Shown: positions 1 through 8,405, numbered from the stretch's first letter. The stretch is DNA of 25,269 nucleotides from an uncultured Alphaproteobacteria bacterium (GCA_910577205.1 CAJTMA010000021.1:1-25269), one strand, 5' to 3'. Notes: generated by a model not told the origin, from the letters alone. A program made the numbers and translations.

Positions 1-46
1 TGACGCTGTCTGACAACAGATAACTTAACTAATTAGGAGAACAATT

Positions 47-538
47 ATGAAATTATCACTTATCATCACTACAGGGATGTTGACCGCTGCCATCGCGTAT
101 AACGCTTACGCTCTCACCTGCGGCGCACAGCCCTCTTGTGACAGCCTTGGGTATACTTATACCGGAAGCACTTCCGACTGTGTCAACACCCCGATGAAAT
201 GTCCTTTTAATTCCTCTTACTTCAATTGTGTGAAAAAAGCTGATATCTTTAACAATAGTGTACCTGATCTTTCCAAAGGAAAAACGCTCTCTTTGGGTAT
301 TACACATACAATCACAGAAGATGGATGGCTTCAAGCGGGATCAGCAGGACATAAAAGCGGAGCAGATGATAAACCCTTTTGGTATATCAATGGCCAAGCA
401 GTCGGAACCCTTATAGGGAAAGACGATGAAAATTCAGCATTCTATCCTGTTATCAAGGGTGACAGAGTTATGCACAACGGCAAAGCAATGTATAATTATT
501 TCACTTTTTACCCTAACCGAAAAACTAACTCTAATTAA
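47..538 (+). CDS. Small secreted cysteine-rich protein, function unknown
   Basis: The 163-residue protein starts with a clear Sec signal peptide: a Lys, then a hydrophobic stretch to about residue 20, with a likely cut after AYA at residues 20-22. The mature N-terminus carries five cysteines (C25, C31, C45, C52, C61) in a compact module with the patterns QPSC, LGY and KCPF. The C-terminal part (about 75-160) is rich in Gly, Asn and aromatic residues and has a GW, Y-NG and KGD-type pattern that looks like a beta-sandwich surface or adhesin module. AGGAG lies 6 bases before the ATG. The gene runs alone and ends at a strong bidirectional hairpin shared with mrp. I do not recognise a family; export seems safe, while surface attachment is only a guess. 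Confidence 0.75.
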   Translation: MKLSLIITTGMLTAAIAYNAYALTCGAQPSCDSLGYTYTGSTSDCVNTPMKCPFNSSYFNCVKKADIFNNSVPDLSKGKTLSLGITHTITEDGWLQAGSAGHKSGADDKPFWYINGQAVGTLIGKDDENSAFYPVIKGDRVMHNGKAMYNYFTFYPNRKTNSN

Positions 539-540
539 TA

Positions 541-575
541 AAAAAGCAGGCTGATTACAAATCAGCCTGCTTTTT
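541..575. terminator. Bidirectional Rho-independent terminator
   Basis: A perfect 16-bp stem (541-556 with 560-575) with a 3-base loop has an A-run on its left and a T-run on its right. It can stop the secreted-protein gene on the + strand and mrp on the - strand. Confidence 0.9.
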
Positions 576-588
576 TCTTCTTCAATAA

Positions 589-1590
589 TCAAAAGCCGAG
601 TTTCTTTTCTATCTGCACGGCAACAGCCTCATAAGCCCGGGCATAAGCGCTATCCGGCAAGGCATTTACAACCGGTGTCCCATTATCTGAGTTTTCGCGA
701 ATGGCAATGTGCAACGGAATTTCGCCCAAAAACGGCTCGTCCAATGCTTCCGCAGTCTTTCTTGCCCCTTCATGCCCGAAAATATCTGCACGAGTACCGC
801 AGTGCTCGCAAATATAATAACTCATATTTTCAACAATTCCCAAAATCGGCACACCGACTTTTTTAAACATATTAACACCCTTAACAGCATCAATTAACGC
901 AATATCCTGAGGTGTAGAAACAATGACCGCCCCGGCCAAATCAAGTTTTTGCGACAATGTAATCTGAATATCACCTGTTCCCGGAGGCATATCAATAACC
1001 ATAACGTCAATCTCGCCCCAATTGACTTCTGTCAGCAACTGCTGAATAGCCCCGCAAGCCTTAGCGCCACGCCAGATGAGCGGTGTATCTTTATCAATCA
1101 TTGTCCCTATGGACATTGATTTAATTCCCTGATACTGAAAAGGCTCAAACAACTGTCCGTCAAAGGAAACCGGAGCTACCCCTTCATAACCCAGCATTGT
1201 TGGCACGGACGGCCCATAAATATCAGCATCAAACAAAGCAATTTTCAGATTTAACTTAGCGAGAGCCAAGGCCAGATTAACCGCCGTCGTTGACTTGCCA
1301 ACCCCTCCTTTTCCGGAAGCAACGGCAATAATTTTTTTCACACCGGGAACAAGCCATTTATCCTCCTGAGGGCGCAGGCTGGGAGCAGCTTTTTCCCCGG
1401 TACGGACAACAGAAACCTTTCTGCCCGGAAGCACAGCCGCAACTTTATCCATAAAAGCCCGCTCATTCTCCTGATTTTCGGCAACATTGCGCAAAGTAAC
1501 AATAACCCTTTTGTCAGTAACCTTAACGCTTTCGATTTCTTCTGCCGAAAAATATTCCCCAGCCAGAATTCTGATTTCATTTTCCGTCAC
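589..1590 (-). CDS. mrp: Mrp/ApbC family iron-sulfur cluster carrier ATPase
   Basis: The 333-residue protein has the two-part layout of bacterial Mrp/ApbC proteins: an N-terminal MIP18 (DUF59) domain in about the first 75 residues, a linker, then a deviant Walker A P-loop (SGKGGVGKST, near residues 91-101). The switch region DMPPGTGD and the CxxC pair C261/C264 that bridges the cluster in the dimer are also present. The family binds and transfers 4Fe-4S clusters to apoproteins in the cytoplasm. The start is GTG at 1588-1590, preceded by GGGAG at a good distance. The gene is monocistronic, divergent from hflK and convergent with the secreted-protein gene. Length and motifs are all normal. Confidence 0.95.
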   Translation of the reverse strand: MTENEIRILAGEYFSAEEIESVKVTDKRVIVTLRNVAENQENERAFMDKVAAVLPGRKVSVVRTGEKAAPSLRPQEDKWLVPGVKKIIAVASGKGGVGKSTTAVNLALALAKLNLKIALFDADIYGPSVPTMLGYEGVAPVSFDGQLFEPFQYQGIKSMSIGTMIDKDTPLIWRGAKACGAIQQLLTEVNWGEIDVMVIDMPPGTGDIQITLSQKLDLAGAVIVSTPQDIALIDAVKGVNMFKKVGVPILGIVENMSYYICEHCGTRADIFGHEGARKTAEALDEPFLGEIPLHIAIRENSDNGTPVVNALPDSAYARAYEAVAVQIEKKLGF

Positions 1591-1625
1591 GACTTTCTAC
1601 TCCCTGTTGATAGATTTATCATTAA

Positions 1626-1654
1626 TTGTTTTTAGCTGATATTTATATTATATA
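1626..1654 (+). promoter_or_regulatory. Possible sigma70-type promoter for hflK operon
   Basis: TTGTTT (1626-1631) and TATATA (1649-1654) are separated by 17 bases, in the intergenic region between mrp and hflK. The region is so AT-rich that chance matches are likely. Confidence 0.35.
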
Positions 1655-1695
1655 TAAAGACAAAGCAATTAATAAATACATCAGAGGTGCAAAAT

Positions 1696-2754
1696 ATGGC
1701 AAAAAATCAAGGGCCATGGGGCAGCAACGATAATTCCGGCCCCTGGAGCGACAATGACGAAACCATAAACAATCCTAAAGTTGTTGATTTCAGCGTACTT
1801 GAAAGATTAAAAAATGATGACGGTTTTGACTTTAAAATCACATGGGCAATCCTTGCCCTGCTGGCTGTCTGGCTGTTGTCCGGCTTTTATCAGATTCAGC
1901 CGAGCGAACAAGGCGTTGTCCTGCGTTTCGGCGCCTATGCCTACACGACAGATGCGGGTTTGCACTATCACCTGCCTTATCCGATAGAAAGCGTCGACAA
2001 AGTCAACATCACTCAGGAACGCAGTATCACCATCGGTGAAACGGCTTACAGCAATCATGCAAATTCTTTCACGGAAAGCCATATGCTGACGGGCGATGAA
2101 AATATCGTTGACATCAACCTGACTGTCGTTTGGCGCATTAAAAACGCGAAAGACTACCTCTTTAATATGCGCAGCCCGGACGTAACAGTTCAGGTTGCAG
2201 CCCAGTCCGTTCTGCGCGAAATTGTCGGACAATCCGAAATGCAGCCGATTATCACCGGAGATCGCGGCAAAGTTGAAGATGAAACCAAAACCGAACTGCA
2301 AAAAGTTCTTGATGAGTTCGGCTCAGGCATTGAAATTGTCCGTGTCAAACTGCAAAAGGCTGACCCTCCCAAACAGGTCGTTGATGCTTTTAACGAAGTC
2401 CAACGCGCCAAAGCCGATATGGAACGCTTCAAAAATGAAGCCGAAGCTTACCGCAATGAAATCTTGCCTAAAGCACGCGGTGAAGCCGCTCAGCGCCTGC
2501 AAAACGCCCAAGCTTATAAAGCTGCCGTTGTCAACAAAGCCCAAGGCGATGCCGAACGCTTTATCTCCGTCTATAACGCCTATAAGCAAGGCAAAGCGGT
2601 TACAGCCAAACGCCTTTATCTTGAAACAATGGAAAACGTTTTAACCAAATCAGATAAAATCATTCTGGATCCTTCGGCCAAAGGCGGCAACATCCTGCCG
2701 ATTCTGCCGTTAAACACTCCGGCAAAGATTCCGGCTACAGAAAGCAGTAATTAG
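1696..2754 (+). CDS. hflK: HflK, SPFH/prohibitin membrane protein modulating FtsH
   Basis: With HflC, HflK forms the large SPFH cage around the membrane protease FtsH and modulates its substrate access. The protein begins with the usual Gly/Trp/Asn-rich cytoplasmic leader, has one membrane segment at about residues 49-65, then an SPFH/band 7 domain and a long Ala/Glu/Lys-rich coiled coil ending near residue 300. I chose the ATG at 1696, giving 352 residues. The in-frame GTG at 1687 overlaps the AGAGG at 1683-1687, which is correctly placed as the ribosome site for 1696. hflC follows after 9 bases with its own AGGAG, so the two are co-translated. Confidence 0.95.
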   Translation: MAKNQGPWGSNDNSGPWSDNDETINNPKVVDFSVLERLKNDDGFDFKITWAILALLAVWLLSGFYQIQPSEQGVVLRFGAYAYTTDAGLHYHLPYPIESVDKVNITQERSITIGETAYSNHANSFTESHMLTGDENIVDINLTVVWRIKNAKDYLFNMRSPDVTVQVAAQSVLREIVGQSEMQPIITGDRGKVEDETKTELQKVLDEFGSGIEIVRVKLQKADPPKQVVDAFNEVQRAKADMERFKNEAEAYRNEILPKARGEAAQRLQNAQAYKAAVVNKAQGDAERFISVYNAYKQGKAVTAKRLYLETMENVLTKSDKIILDPSAKGGNILPILPLNTPAKIPATESSN

Positions 2755-2763
2755 GAGATACCC

Positions 2764-3639
2764 ATGATACGCAAATATAAATTTTATCTTTTGGCAGCCT
2801 TGGCCGTTATCCTTTTTATCGCCGCCAACTCGGTTTACATCGTTTCTCAGCCGGAACAAGCTATCGTCCTCCAGTTCGGTGAGCCGATTCGTCTGGTTAA
2901 AGAACCGGGATTAAAATTCAAAGTGCCGTTCATCCAGAATGTGGTTGTTTACGACACCCGCTTGCTGAACCTTGATCCTCCGGCACAAGAAGTCGTCTTG
3001 AATGACAAAAAACGCCTCGATGTTGACAGTTTTACCCGGTATAAAATTGTTGACCCGCTGCGTTTTTACAAAACAGTCCGTTCAGAAGAAATGGCTCGCA
3101 GCAAACTGGCTGAAATTGTCAATTCCTCTGTGCGTAAAATTCTTGGACGCATTACCCTGCCGGAATTATTGTCGCAACAGCGTACCAAAATCATGTCTGA
3201 CATCAGTCAAGCCGTTAAAGCCGATGCCGCGCAAATCGGTGTCAGCGTTGCCGATGTCCGCATCCGCCGCGCTGACTTGCCGTTAGAGGTTTTACAGGCC
3301 ATTAACGCCCGCATGAAAACCGAACGCGAACGCGATGCCAAAGAATTTCGCGCCCAAGGACAGCAGCAGGCACAGCAAATCCGCGCTAAAGCAGAAAAAG
3401 AACGCACAATTATCATTGCCGAAGCAGAAAAACAGGCGCAAATCACCCGAGGCCAAGGTGATGAACAAGCAATTAAAATTTGGAATGATGCTGCCGGAAC
3501 TGACCCGCAATTCTATGGTTTCTACAGATCTTTGGAAGCCTATAAGAACTCGCTGGCTGACGGCAATGCATCGCTGGTTCTGTCACCGGATTCCGAATTT
3601 TTCCGCTACTTTGGCTCTTCCGTACCTCGGGGAAAATAA
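2764..3639 (+). CDS. hflC: HflC, SPFH/prohibitin partner of HflK
   Basis: This 291-residue protein has an N-terminal membrane anchor (about residues 6-25), an SPFH domain beginning at the QPEQAIVLQFG motif typical of HflC, and an Ala/Gln/Lys-rich helical region (about 185-240). The C-terminus carries SPDSEFFRYF, as HflC proteins normally do. It pairs with HflK to regulate FtsH. AGGAG lies 7 bases upstream of the ATG. degP starts 5 bases after its stop, so the operon continues. Confidence 0.95.
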   Translation: MIRKYKFYLLAALAVILFIAANSVYIVSQPEQAIVLQFGEPIRLVKEPGLKFKVPFIQNVVVYDTRLLNLDPPAQEVVLNDKKRLDVDSFTRYKIVDPLRFYKTVRSEEMARSKLAEIVNSSVRKILGRITLPELLSQQRTKIMSDISQAVKADAAQIGVSVADVRIRRADLPLEVLQAINARMKTERERDAKEFRAQGQQQAQQIRAKAEKERTIIIAEAEKQAQITRGQGDEQAIKIWNDAAGTDPQFYGFYRSLEAYKNSLADGNASLVLSPDSEFFRYFGSSVPRGK

Positions 3640-3644
3640 AACTG

Positions 3645-4997
3645 ATGCGCTTGCTCTCAATTTTGATATGCGTTTTGATCCTGCCCCAGAGCCTCATTAA
3701 AGAGGCTCGGGCGCAGATTCCGTCTTTTGCCGATTTGACAGAAAAACTCACTCCCGGGGTCGTCAACATCTCCGGCTTCAGCAATGCTCAGAGCGAAGAT
3801 GATGCCGCACCGTCTGAAGCCTTAGGCTCGGGGTTCATTATCGACAGCGCCGGACACATTATTACCAATAACCATGTCATAGACAAAGCAGACAGCATCA
3901 GCGTCACCCTTCATGACAACACCAAACTTGAAGCCGACGTAATCGGAACTGACCCCAAAACAGATCTGGCCTTGATAAAAATTAATGCCAATCGCCCGCT
4001 ATCTCCGGTCACGCTCGGCAATTCAGATAAAATCCGCGTTGGAGATTGGATTCTTGCCATAGGAAACCCGTTTGGCCTTGGCAGCAGCGTCACAGCCGGA
4101 ATTATTTCCGCCAAATCACGCGATATTGAATCCGGCCCCTATGACAGTTTTATCCAAACGGATGCCGCAATTAACCAAGGCAATTCCGGCGGTCCAATGT
4201 TCAATATGTCAGGAGAAGTTATCGGCATCAGCAGCGCTATTTTCTCCACGACAGGGGCTAATCAGGGCATCGGTTTTGCTATTCCGGTCAACTTGGCAAA
4301 CTGGGTTATCTCCCAGCTCAAACAGCATGGAACAGTCAAACGCGGCTGGATAGGCATTAAAATTCAGCCCAACACGCCTGAAATCTCCGCCAATTTGGGA
4401 ATTAATGCCAACCAAGGCGTTGTCGTTTCCGGAACATCGGAAACCAGCCCGGCCAGAGAGGCAGGATTACAAGCCGGAGATATTATCCTCAACTTCAATA
4501 ACCTTCCGATAGATAACACCAAAAACCTTTCGCGCCTGATTGCCGAAACCCCTATCGGCACAAAAGCGCCGATGGAAATCTGGCGCAACCAGCAAAAAAT
4601 GACACTGACTATTCCGATTGAAGAAATGCCGGAAGAAACACTGCCCACGCCGCATCAGAACGCTGATATGCCTGACACAGCTCCTGCGGCAGAAGAACTT
4701 CCGTCAGGCATCCTTGTCAGCGACATCACCCCGGAAACCATCAGCCAATATGCCCTCAAACCAGATACAACCGGCGTAATCGTCACAGATGTCCTACCCA
4801 ACTCCGATGCGGCCCGTAAAGGCATAAAGCTTGGCGATATTATCGTCAAATTGGATAAACGCGACATCCCTAACGCCACCGCCTTCAACGATTATGTCAG
4901 CGAAGCCCGGCGCGAAAACAACCGTCCGGTTTTGTTGGCTATCCAAGGCAGCGATGCCATACATTTTGTAGCTGTAAAGTTAATGCCCCATGACTAG
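3645..4997 (+). CDS. degP: DegP/DegQ-type periplasmic serine protease (Do family)
   Basis: This 450-residue HtrA-family protease/chaperone degrades or refolds misfolded envelope proteins. It has a signal peptide (1-23, ending EARAQ), a trypsin-like domain with the triad H77 (NNHVID), D107 (TDLALIK) and S181 (GNSGG), and two PDZ domains at roughly 220-310 and 350-440. The presence of two PDZ domains separates it from DegS. It lies directly downstream of hflKC, an order found in many alphaproteobacteria, which suggests joint membrane and periplasmic quality control. Its last 8 bases overlap the start of holC (ATGACTAG), so translation of the two is coupled. DegP versus DegQ cannot be decided by eye. 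Confidence 0.95.
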   Translation: MRLLSILICVLILPQSLIKEARAQIPSFADLTEKLTPGVVNISGFSNAQSEDDAAPSEALGSGFIIDSAGHIITNNHVIDKADSISVTLHDNTKLEADVIGTDPKTDLALIKINANRPLSPVTLGNSDKIRVGDWILAIGNPFGLGSSVTAGIISAKSRDIESGPYDSFIQTDAAINQGNSGGPMFNMSGEVIGISSAIFSTTGANQGIGFAIPVNLANWVISQLKQHGTVKRGWIGIKIQPNTPEISANLGINANQGVVVSGTSETSPAREAGLQAGDIILNFNNLPIDNTKNLSRLIAETPIGTKAPMEIWRNQQKMTLTIPIEEMPEETLPTPHQNADMPDTAPAAEELPSGILVSDITPETISQYALKPDTTGVIVTDVLPNSDAARKGIKLGDIIVKLDKRDIPNATAFNDYVSEARRENNRPVLLAIQGSDAIHFVAVKLMPHD

Positions 4998-5445
4998 AGT
5001 AGACTTTTATCATTTGCAAAAACAAAATTTGGAACAGGTTTTGCCCAAACTGCTGGAAAAAGCCTATTCCACCGGCAAAAATATCAAAGTCAAAGTCGGC
5101 AACGAAATGCGTGTCGAATTTCTTAACTCCCATCTCTGGACTTTTGACGACACCTCTTTTATTCCGCACGGCAGCAAAAAGGACGGCTTTGCCGAGCTCC
5201 AACCAATATGGTTCAGTCCTGATGATGATAACCCGAACCATGCCGAATTGTTATTTTTGGTAGACGGCGCAGCCGTTGACACCGACACCGCAGCAAAATT
5301 TGAACGTATTTTCAATATTTTTGACGGCAATCTGGACAGCGCGGTTGAACAATCTCGCGGTCTGTGGAAACTGTTTAAAGGTGCAGAAATGGAAACCTAT
5401 TATTGGCAGCAGGATGACAACGGCAGATGGACGCAGAAAGCATAG
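4990..5445 (+). CDS. holC: DNA polymerase III subunit chi
   Basis: This 151-residue protein has the characteristic HolC opening (RVDFYHL), the early LLEKAY helix, and the later alternating strands seen in chi (PIWFS, ELLFLVDG, and a helix with FERIFNIFDG). Chi sits in the clamp-loader complex and contacts single-stranded-DNA-binding protein. The start overlaps the degP stop by 8 bases and the stop overlaps ddpX by 19 bases, so the gene is embedded in the operon. In many proteobacteria holC is beside pepA; here it is between a protease and a cell-wall dipeptidase. The C-terminus, with the GRWTQK motif, is normal. Confidence 0.85.
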   Translation: MTRVDFYHLQKQNLEQVLPKLLEKAYSTGKNIKVKVGNEMRVEFLNSHLWTFDDTSFIPHGSKKDGFAELQPIWFSPDDDNPNHAELLFLVDGAAVDTDTAAKFERIFNIFDGNLDSAVEQSRGLWKLFKGAEMETYYWQQDDNGRWTQKA

Positions 5446-6053
5446 AACATAAATTGAAAGCCTGCGGTTTAGTTGAAATAACCGATTCCCATTTTATCAT
5501 AGACATGATGTATGCCCGCAGAGAGAATATTGCAGACCTCCCTGTTTACAAACAAATCGGTTTGGGCAACAGAGCTTTTGCTCACCCTCAAGTCATAGAA
5601 AAAATGCTTAGCCTTATCCCTGAATTGGAAATGCTGAACCTCAAACTCCGCATTTGCGACGCTTACCGGCCGCCGCTGGCACACATTTTATTAATGCAAC
5701 AAGTTCCCCTGCCCGGCTTATTTGCCGAAAATTATCAGCTGTCAAACCATTGCCATGGCACGGCTGTCGATGTCTGCCTGACAGATTTAAACGGCAATAA
5801 TCTTGACTTCCCGACAGAAATTGATGCCTATACGCCTGAAATCGCCCAAGCGTTACATCAGGGCAATCCAACACCGCTCCGGGAAAATCTTATCCGTGCC
5901 CGCCATGATTATCAGGATGCTTCTCCAACAGCCCTAACCAACCGTAAACTATTAAAAGAGCTAATGATAAGCCATGGTTTTGAACCTATTCCTCATGAAT
6001 GGTGGCATTATAATCTGCAAAACTTTGAAGATTATCCCGTTATTACCATATAA
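5427..6053 (+). CDS. ddpX: D-alanyl-D-alanine dipeptidase (VanX/DdpX family, peptidase M15D)
   Basis: This 208-residue zinc peptidase is predicted to cleave D-Ala-D-Ala. The M15D signature is complete: the CDAYRP segment near residues 73-78, the zinc motif SxHxxGxAxD with H108 and D115, and the EWWH motif at 191-194 with catalytic Glu191 and zinc ligand His194. No signal peptide is visible, so it should act in the cytoplasm, as DdpX and VanX do. The start overlaps the end of holC and has no convincing Shine-Dalgarno sequence, so translational coupling is likely. There is no VanA/VanH or ddp transporter nearby; a role in recycling peptidoglycan-derived D-Ala is inference. No terminator is evident after the stop. 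Confidence 0.9.
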   Translation: MDAESIEHKLKACGLVEITDSHFIIDMMYARRENIADLPVYKQIGLGNRAFAHPQVIEKMLSLIPELEMLNLKLRICDAYRPPLAHILLMQQVPLPGLFAENYQLSNHCHGTAVDVCLTDLNGNNLDFPTEIDAYTPEIAQALHQGNPTPLRENLIRARHDYQDASPTALTNRKLLKELMISHGFEPIPHEWWHYNLQNFEDYPVITI

Positions 6054-6090
6054 AACCATCTGCACCTCTCTTCCCATCATAACAAATCAC

Positions 6091-6119
6091 TTGACTTAAC
6101 ACCCCCAAAAGCGCATAAT
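6091..6119 (+). promoter_or_regulatory. Sigma70-type promoter of the sugar transferase gene
   Basis: TTGACT (6091-6096), a 17-base spacer and CATAAT (6114-6119) lie 34 bases upstream of the ATG at 6153. This suggests the gene is transcribed separately from the upstream operon. Confidence 0.6.
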
Positions 6120-6152
6120 TTCGTCCAATAATCTATTATTTTAATATAAGCT

Positions 6153-6848
6153 ATGAAGTTATTATTTATTTTGATTGTCACGGTTTTAGTTATTGCCGTT
6201 ACAATCCGCGAACAAAAATTGCTCGCCCTGAGAAAGATTTATATTGATATTCATCCGTCACTAATCGGATTTCAATTGCCAGGAAGCTTATGGCGCCAAG
6301 TTTGCAAACGCCTGTTTGACATTATTTTTTCAGCAGCCGTCCTGCTCACGATTTTTCCGCTATTGTTTTTTATTCTGACACCCTTAATAAAAATAGCCTC
6401 TTCGGGCCCCGTATTTTTTGTTCAATATCGTCTTGGAATATTCGGAAAACCGTTCAAATGTTATAAATTTCGTTCTATGCGGCAAAATCCCGGAACAGCC
6501 CCTGTTTCTGTCAATGATCCCCGCATACCGCCAATCGGCAAATTTATCAGACGAACACATCTTGACGAATTTCCGCAGTTTTTTAATGTATTAATCGGAG
6601 ATATGAGCCTTGTCGGCCCGCGTCCGCTTCAGGCCAAAATCTACAGGGAATTTTCAAATTACGAAAAAGGCCTTTTACGGCTGACAATTCGCCCCGGCTT
6701 GACCGGTCTGGCACAAATGAATGTCGCGCGTAATCTGAATCCGGATAAAACAATCAAAAATGATCTTTATTACATACGTAAATTATCATTGAGAATGGAT
6801 TTAAAATTAATTTTCCAAACTCTGCGGCTGACGGATCATTCCTACTAA
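6153..6848 (+). CDS. Undecaprenyl-phosphate sugar phosphotransferase (bacterial sugar transferase family)
   Basis: The 231-residue protein is a small initiating phosphoglycosyl transferase (PF02397 type), which moves a sugar phosphate from a nucleotide sugar to undecaprenyl phosphate to start a glycan. A hydrophobic N-terminal segment (1-18) precedes a re-entrant or membrane helix at about 55-82. The catalytic domain carries YKFRSM (104-109), the Asp-Glu dyad in THLDEFP (D138/E139), GDMSLVGPRP (149-158) and RPGLTGLAQ (180-188). It lacks the large multi-helix N-terminal half of WcaJ/WbaP, so it resembles the short PglC/WecA-independent class with an added N-terminal helix. No glycosyltransferases or flippases are adjacent. 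The ATG at 6153 has no Shine-Dalgarno sequence. Confidence 0.9.
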   Translation: MKLLFILIVTVLVIAVTIREQKLLALRKIYIDIHPSLIGFQLPGSLWRQVCKRLFDIIFSAAVLLTIFPLLFFILTPLIKIASSGPVFFVQYRLGIFGKPFKCYKFRSMRQNPGTAPVSVNDPRIPPIGKFIRRTHLDEFPQFFNVLIGDMSLVGPRPLQAKIYREFSNYEKGLLRLTIRPGLTGLAQMNVARNLNPDKTIKNDLYYIRKLSLRMDLKLIFQTLRLTDHSY

Positions 6849-6851
6849 TAA

Positions 6852-6881
6852 AAAAAAGCTTCCTCAATGGAAGCTTTTTTT
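6852..6881. terminator. Bidirectional Rho-independent terminator
   Basis: GCTTCC (6858-6863) pairs with GGAAGC (6869-6874), flanked by an A-run and a T-run. It serves both the sugar transferase gene and the convergent gene that ends at 6883. Confidence 0.85.
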
Positions 6882-6882
6882 A

Positions 6883-7683
6883 TTACCTTTCCCGGCTGTT
6901 ACCGTCATTGCTATACTCCAGCAACCGGGTAATATTTTGTTCAACCTGCCTGTCAATCTGCTGATTCGGCAATTGTTTGGGGGCATACCGGCCATCAGGC
7001 GCAAATAACATATCTATTAATTCCATCGGATTTTTACCAGCCAGCATTTGCTGCTTGGTCATTTCAACAGCCACTTGCTGCACCATCGCATTGCGAAAAG
7101 CATCTTGCGCCGCCAAACGGCTCTGCTCTTGCTGACGATGTTCTTTTTCGGTATATTTGCGATGAAAACGGGCAAATTCATAAATCGGATCACCACCGCG
7201 ATTAAAATCAGCCAACCCGACCAAATTCGTTTTGGCATCAATCAACGTCTTAATGCCCATGCCATTCCGATCACGGTAAATCATCCAGTCATTAACTATT
7301 TCAGGATAAACAGCCTCTTGCACTTGTCGTGCCGCCACCATGCCAAAATCTATCCTGTCCCAATCCCGGTCAGCCGTTGCCACTTGAATATTGTTGACGA
7401 AATATTCTTTATTCTCAATATGCCGCCGTGCCGGATTAATTAACGCCTGAGCCAAACAGATTGCCACCAATGAATATTTCAGCTCTTGTGCCGTTTTGTA
7501 ACGCAGCTTGCGCGGATCTCGCCGAACCTCGGGATCATCCAAAGCCTGATTCAAACAATAGCCGCGCAATACCTGCAAAGCTTCCAGCTGCTCTTGAGCC
7601 AGTTCAACATTGGCAATCACCCGCACGGCTGCAATTTTATTAACCAAGGCCTCTAATTTAAGCTGCAAATTCTGTCCTGACAT
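6883..7683 (-). CDS. Uncharacterised cytoplasmic protein, 266 residues
   Basis: I do not recognise this protein. It has no signal peptide or membrane segment and is predicted to be largely helical. About 195-225 is Gln/Glu/Arg-rich and may form a coiled coil. The middle holds a conserved-looking stretch rich in Asp/Arg/Trp (DRDWDRIDFG, then NDWMIYRDRNG). AGAGGA sits 6 bases before the ATG at 7681-7683, a strong ribosome site. The gene is alone, ending at the terminator shared with the sugar transferase gene. Codon usage and start signals look like those of the surrounding housekeeping genes, so it is probably a real lineage-specific gene. Confidence 0.7.
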   Translation of the reverse strand: MSGQNLQLKLEALVNKIAAVRVIANVELAQEQLEALQVLRGYCLNQALDDPEVRRDPRKLRYKTAQELKYSLVAICLAQALINPARRHIENKEYFVNNIQVATADRDWDRIDFGMVAARQVQEAVYPEIVNDWMIYRDRNGMGIKTLIDAKTNLVGLADFNRGGDPIYEFARFHRKYTEKEHRQQEQSRLAAQDAFRNAMVQQVAVEMTKQQMLAGKNPMELIDMLFAPDGRYAPKQLPNQQIDRQVEQNITRLLEYSNDGNSRER

Positions 7684-7776
7684 TTTTTCCTCTTAACGCT
7701 CTCATGCAACCCAATATACCATAAATTTAACCACCGGACAATATAACAAAAAAGATTCTTTAACAAATATTTCATA

Positions 7777-7805
7777 ATTTTGTCTATTGCGCACTTAGAC
7801 AAAAT
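7777..7805. repeat. 29-bp inverted repeat, possible operator
   Basis: ATTTTGTCTA (7777-7786) and its exact inverse TAGACAAAAT (7796-7805) are separated by 9 bases whose core is TGCGCA. It lies 41 bases upstream of the ATG at 7847, over the probable promoter (TATGAT at 7805-7810). Each arm is the TTTTGTCTA element found at other promoters in this window. A dimeric regulator site is plausible but unproven. Confidence 0.55.
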
Positions 7806-7846
7806 ATGATATTGTTCATTTGTACAACCAATTAATTTATTCAATT

Positions 7847-8353
7847 ATGAAAAATTTAAATTTGCCGTCTGAACTGATGGCCTACATGACTGAGAACGGA
7901 AAATTCGTATTTGTTGATGATTTTTCCGGTTGGGAAGAAGAAGCACAAATAGCCCACTTCGAACTTGCTCCGGCAATGGAAGGTAACACGCTTGTCGCTG
8001 AAAACGGCGATCACTTCATCTTACAATACGTTTCCATGCGTCGCGGCAACCACCTGACGGTTCAGCTTCGCAATCACGAAACGGGAAACTGCAAGAACAT
8101 CAAGCTGGCTGACCTTCCGCTGTTTCAGGACTTTGACGTTGTCATCTGGACAGGAGGCGAAACGCTTCGCGGGTTTGCCCCACTCTGCAGCAACAAGCTT
8201 GAGCTGGGCCTCTTCTTGCAAAATCTTGCAGACTACGGCAACCAGAAAGACTATGCACTCGACAGAATCAAAAGTGACATGGCTGCTCTGGCTATATTCC
8301 TTTACAGGAACAACCCGGAAAAGACTAAGTCAGTCATTGACGAGTTGGACTAA
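7847..8353 (+). CDS. Uncharacterised 168-residue protein without Shine-Dalgarno start
   Basis: I do not recognise the family. The protein begins MKNLNLPSEL, has no signal peptide or membrane helix, and reads as a small alpha/beta protein with an acidic bias. I took the ATG at 7847; the longer frame would need a TTG at 7820 and adds residues without support. The bases before the ATG (ttattcaatt) are purely AT-rich with no AGG or GGA, so initiation is not by a normal Shine-Dalgarno pairing. A terminator follows within 25 bases of the stop, so it is a single-gene unit. Its upstream inverted repeat links it to the other Shine-Dalgarno-less genes at 8706, 22784, 23162 and 24347. Confidence 0.7.
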   Translation: MKNLNLPSELMAYMTENGKFVFVDDFSGWEEEAQIAHFELAPAMEGNTLVAENGDHFILQYVSMRRGNHLTVQLRNHETGNCKNIKLADLPLFQDFDVVIWTGGETLRGFAPLCSNKLELGLFLQNLADYGNQKDYALDRIKSDMAALAIFLYRNNPEKTKSVIDELD

Positions 8354-8374
8354 ACCTCCCGCCTCTCACCCTAA

Positions 8375-8405
8375 ACACCCCGTCTTAAAGACCGGGTGTT
8401 TTTTT
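8375..8405 (+). terminator. Rho-independent terminator
   Basis: A 12-bp stem with one mismatch (8375-8386 with 8388-8399) is followed by a run of T. It ends the 168-residue protein gene. Confidence 0.85.

Noticed and set aside
1687..1695. GTG upstream start for hflK
   Set aside because: The GTG overlaps the AGAGG that is correctly spaced for the ATG at 1696, so translation most likely begins at 1696.
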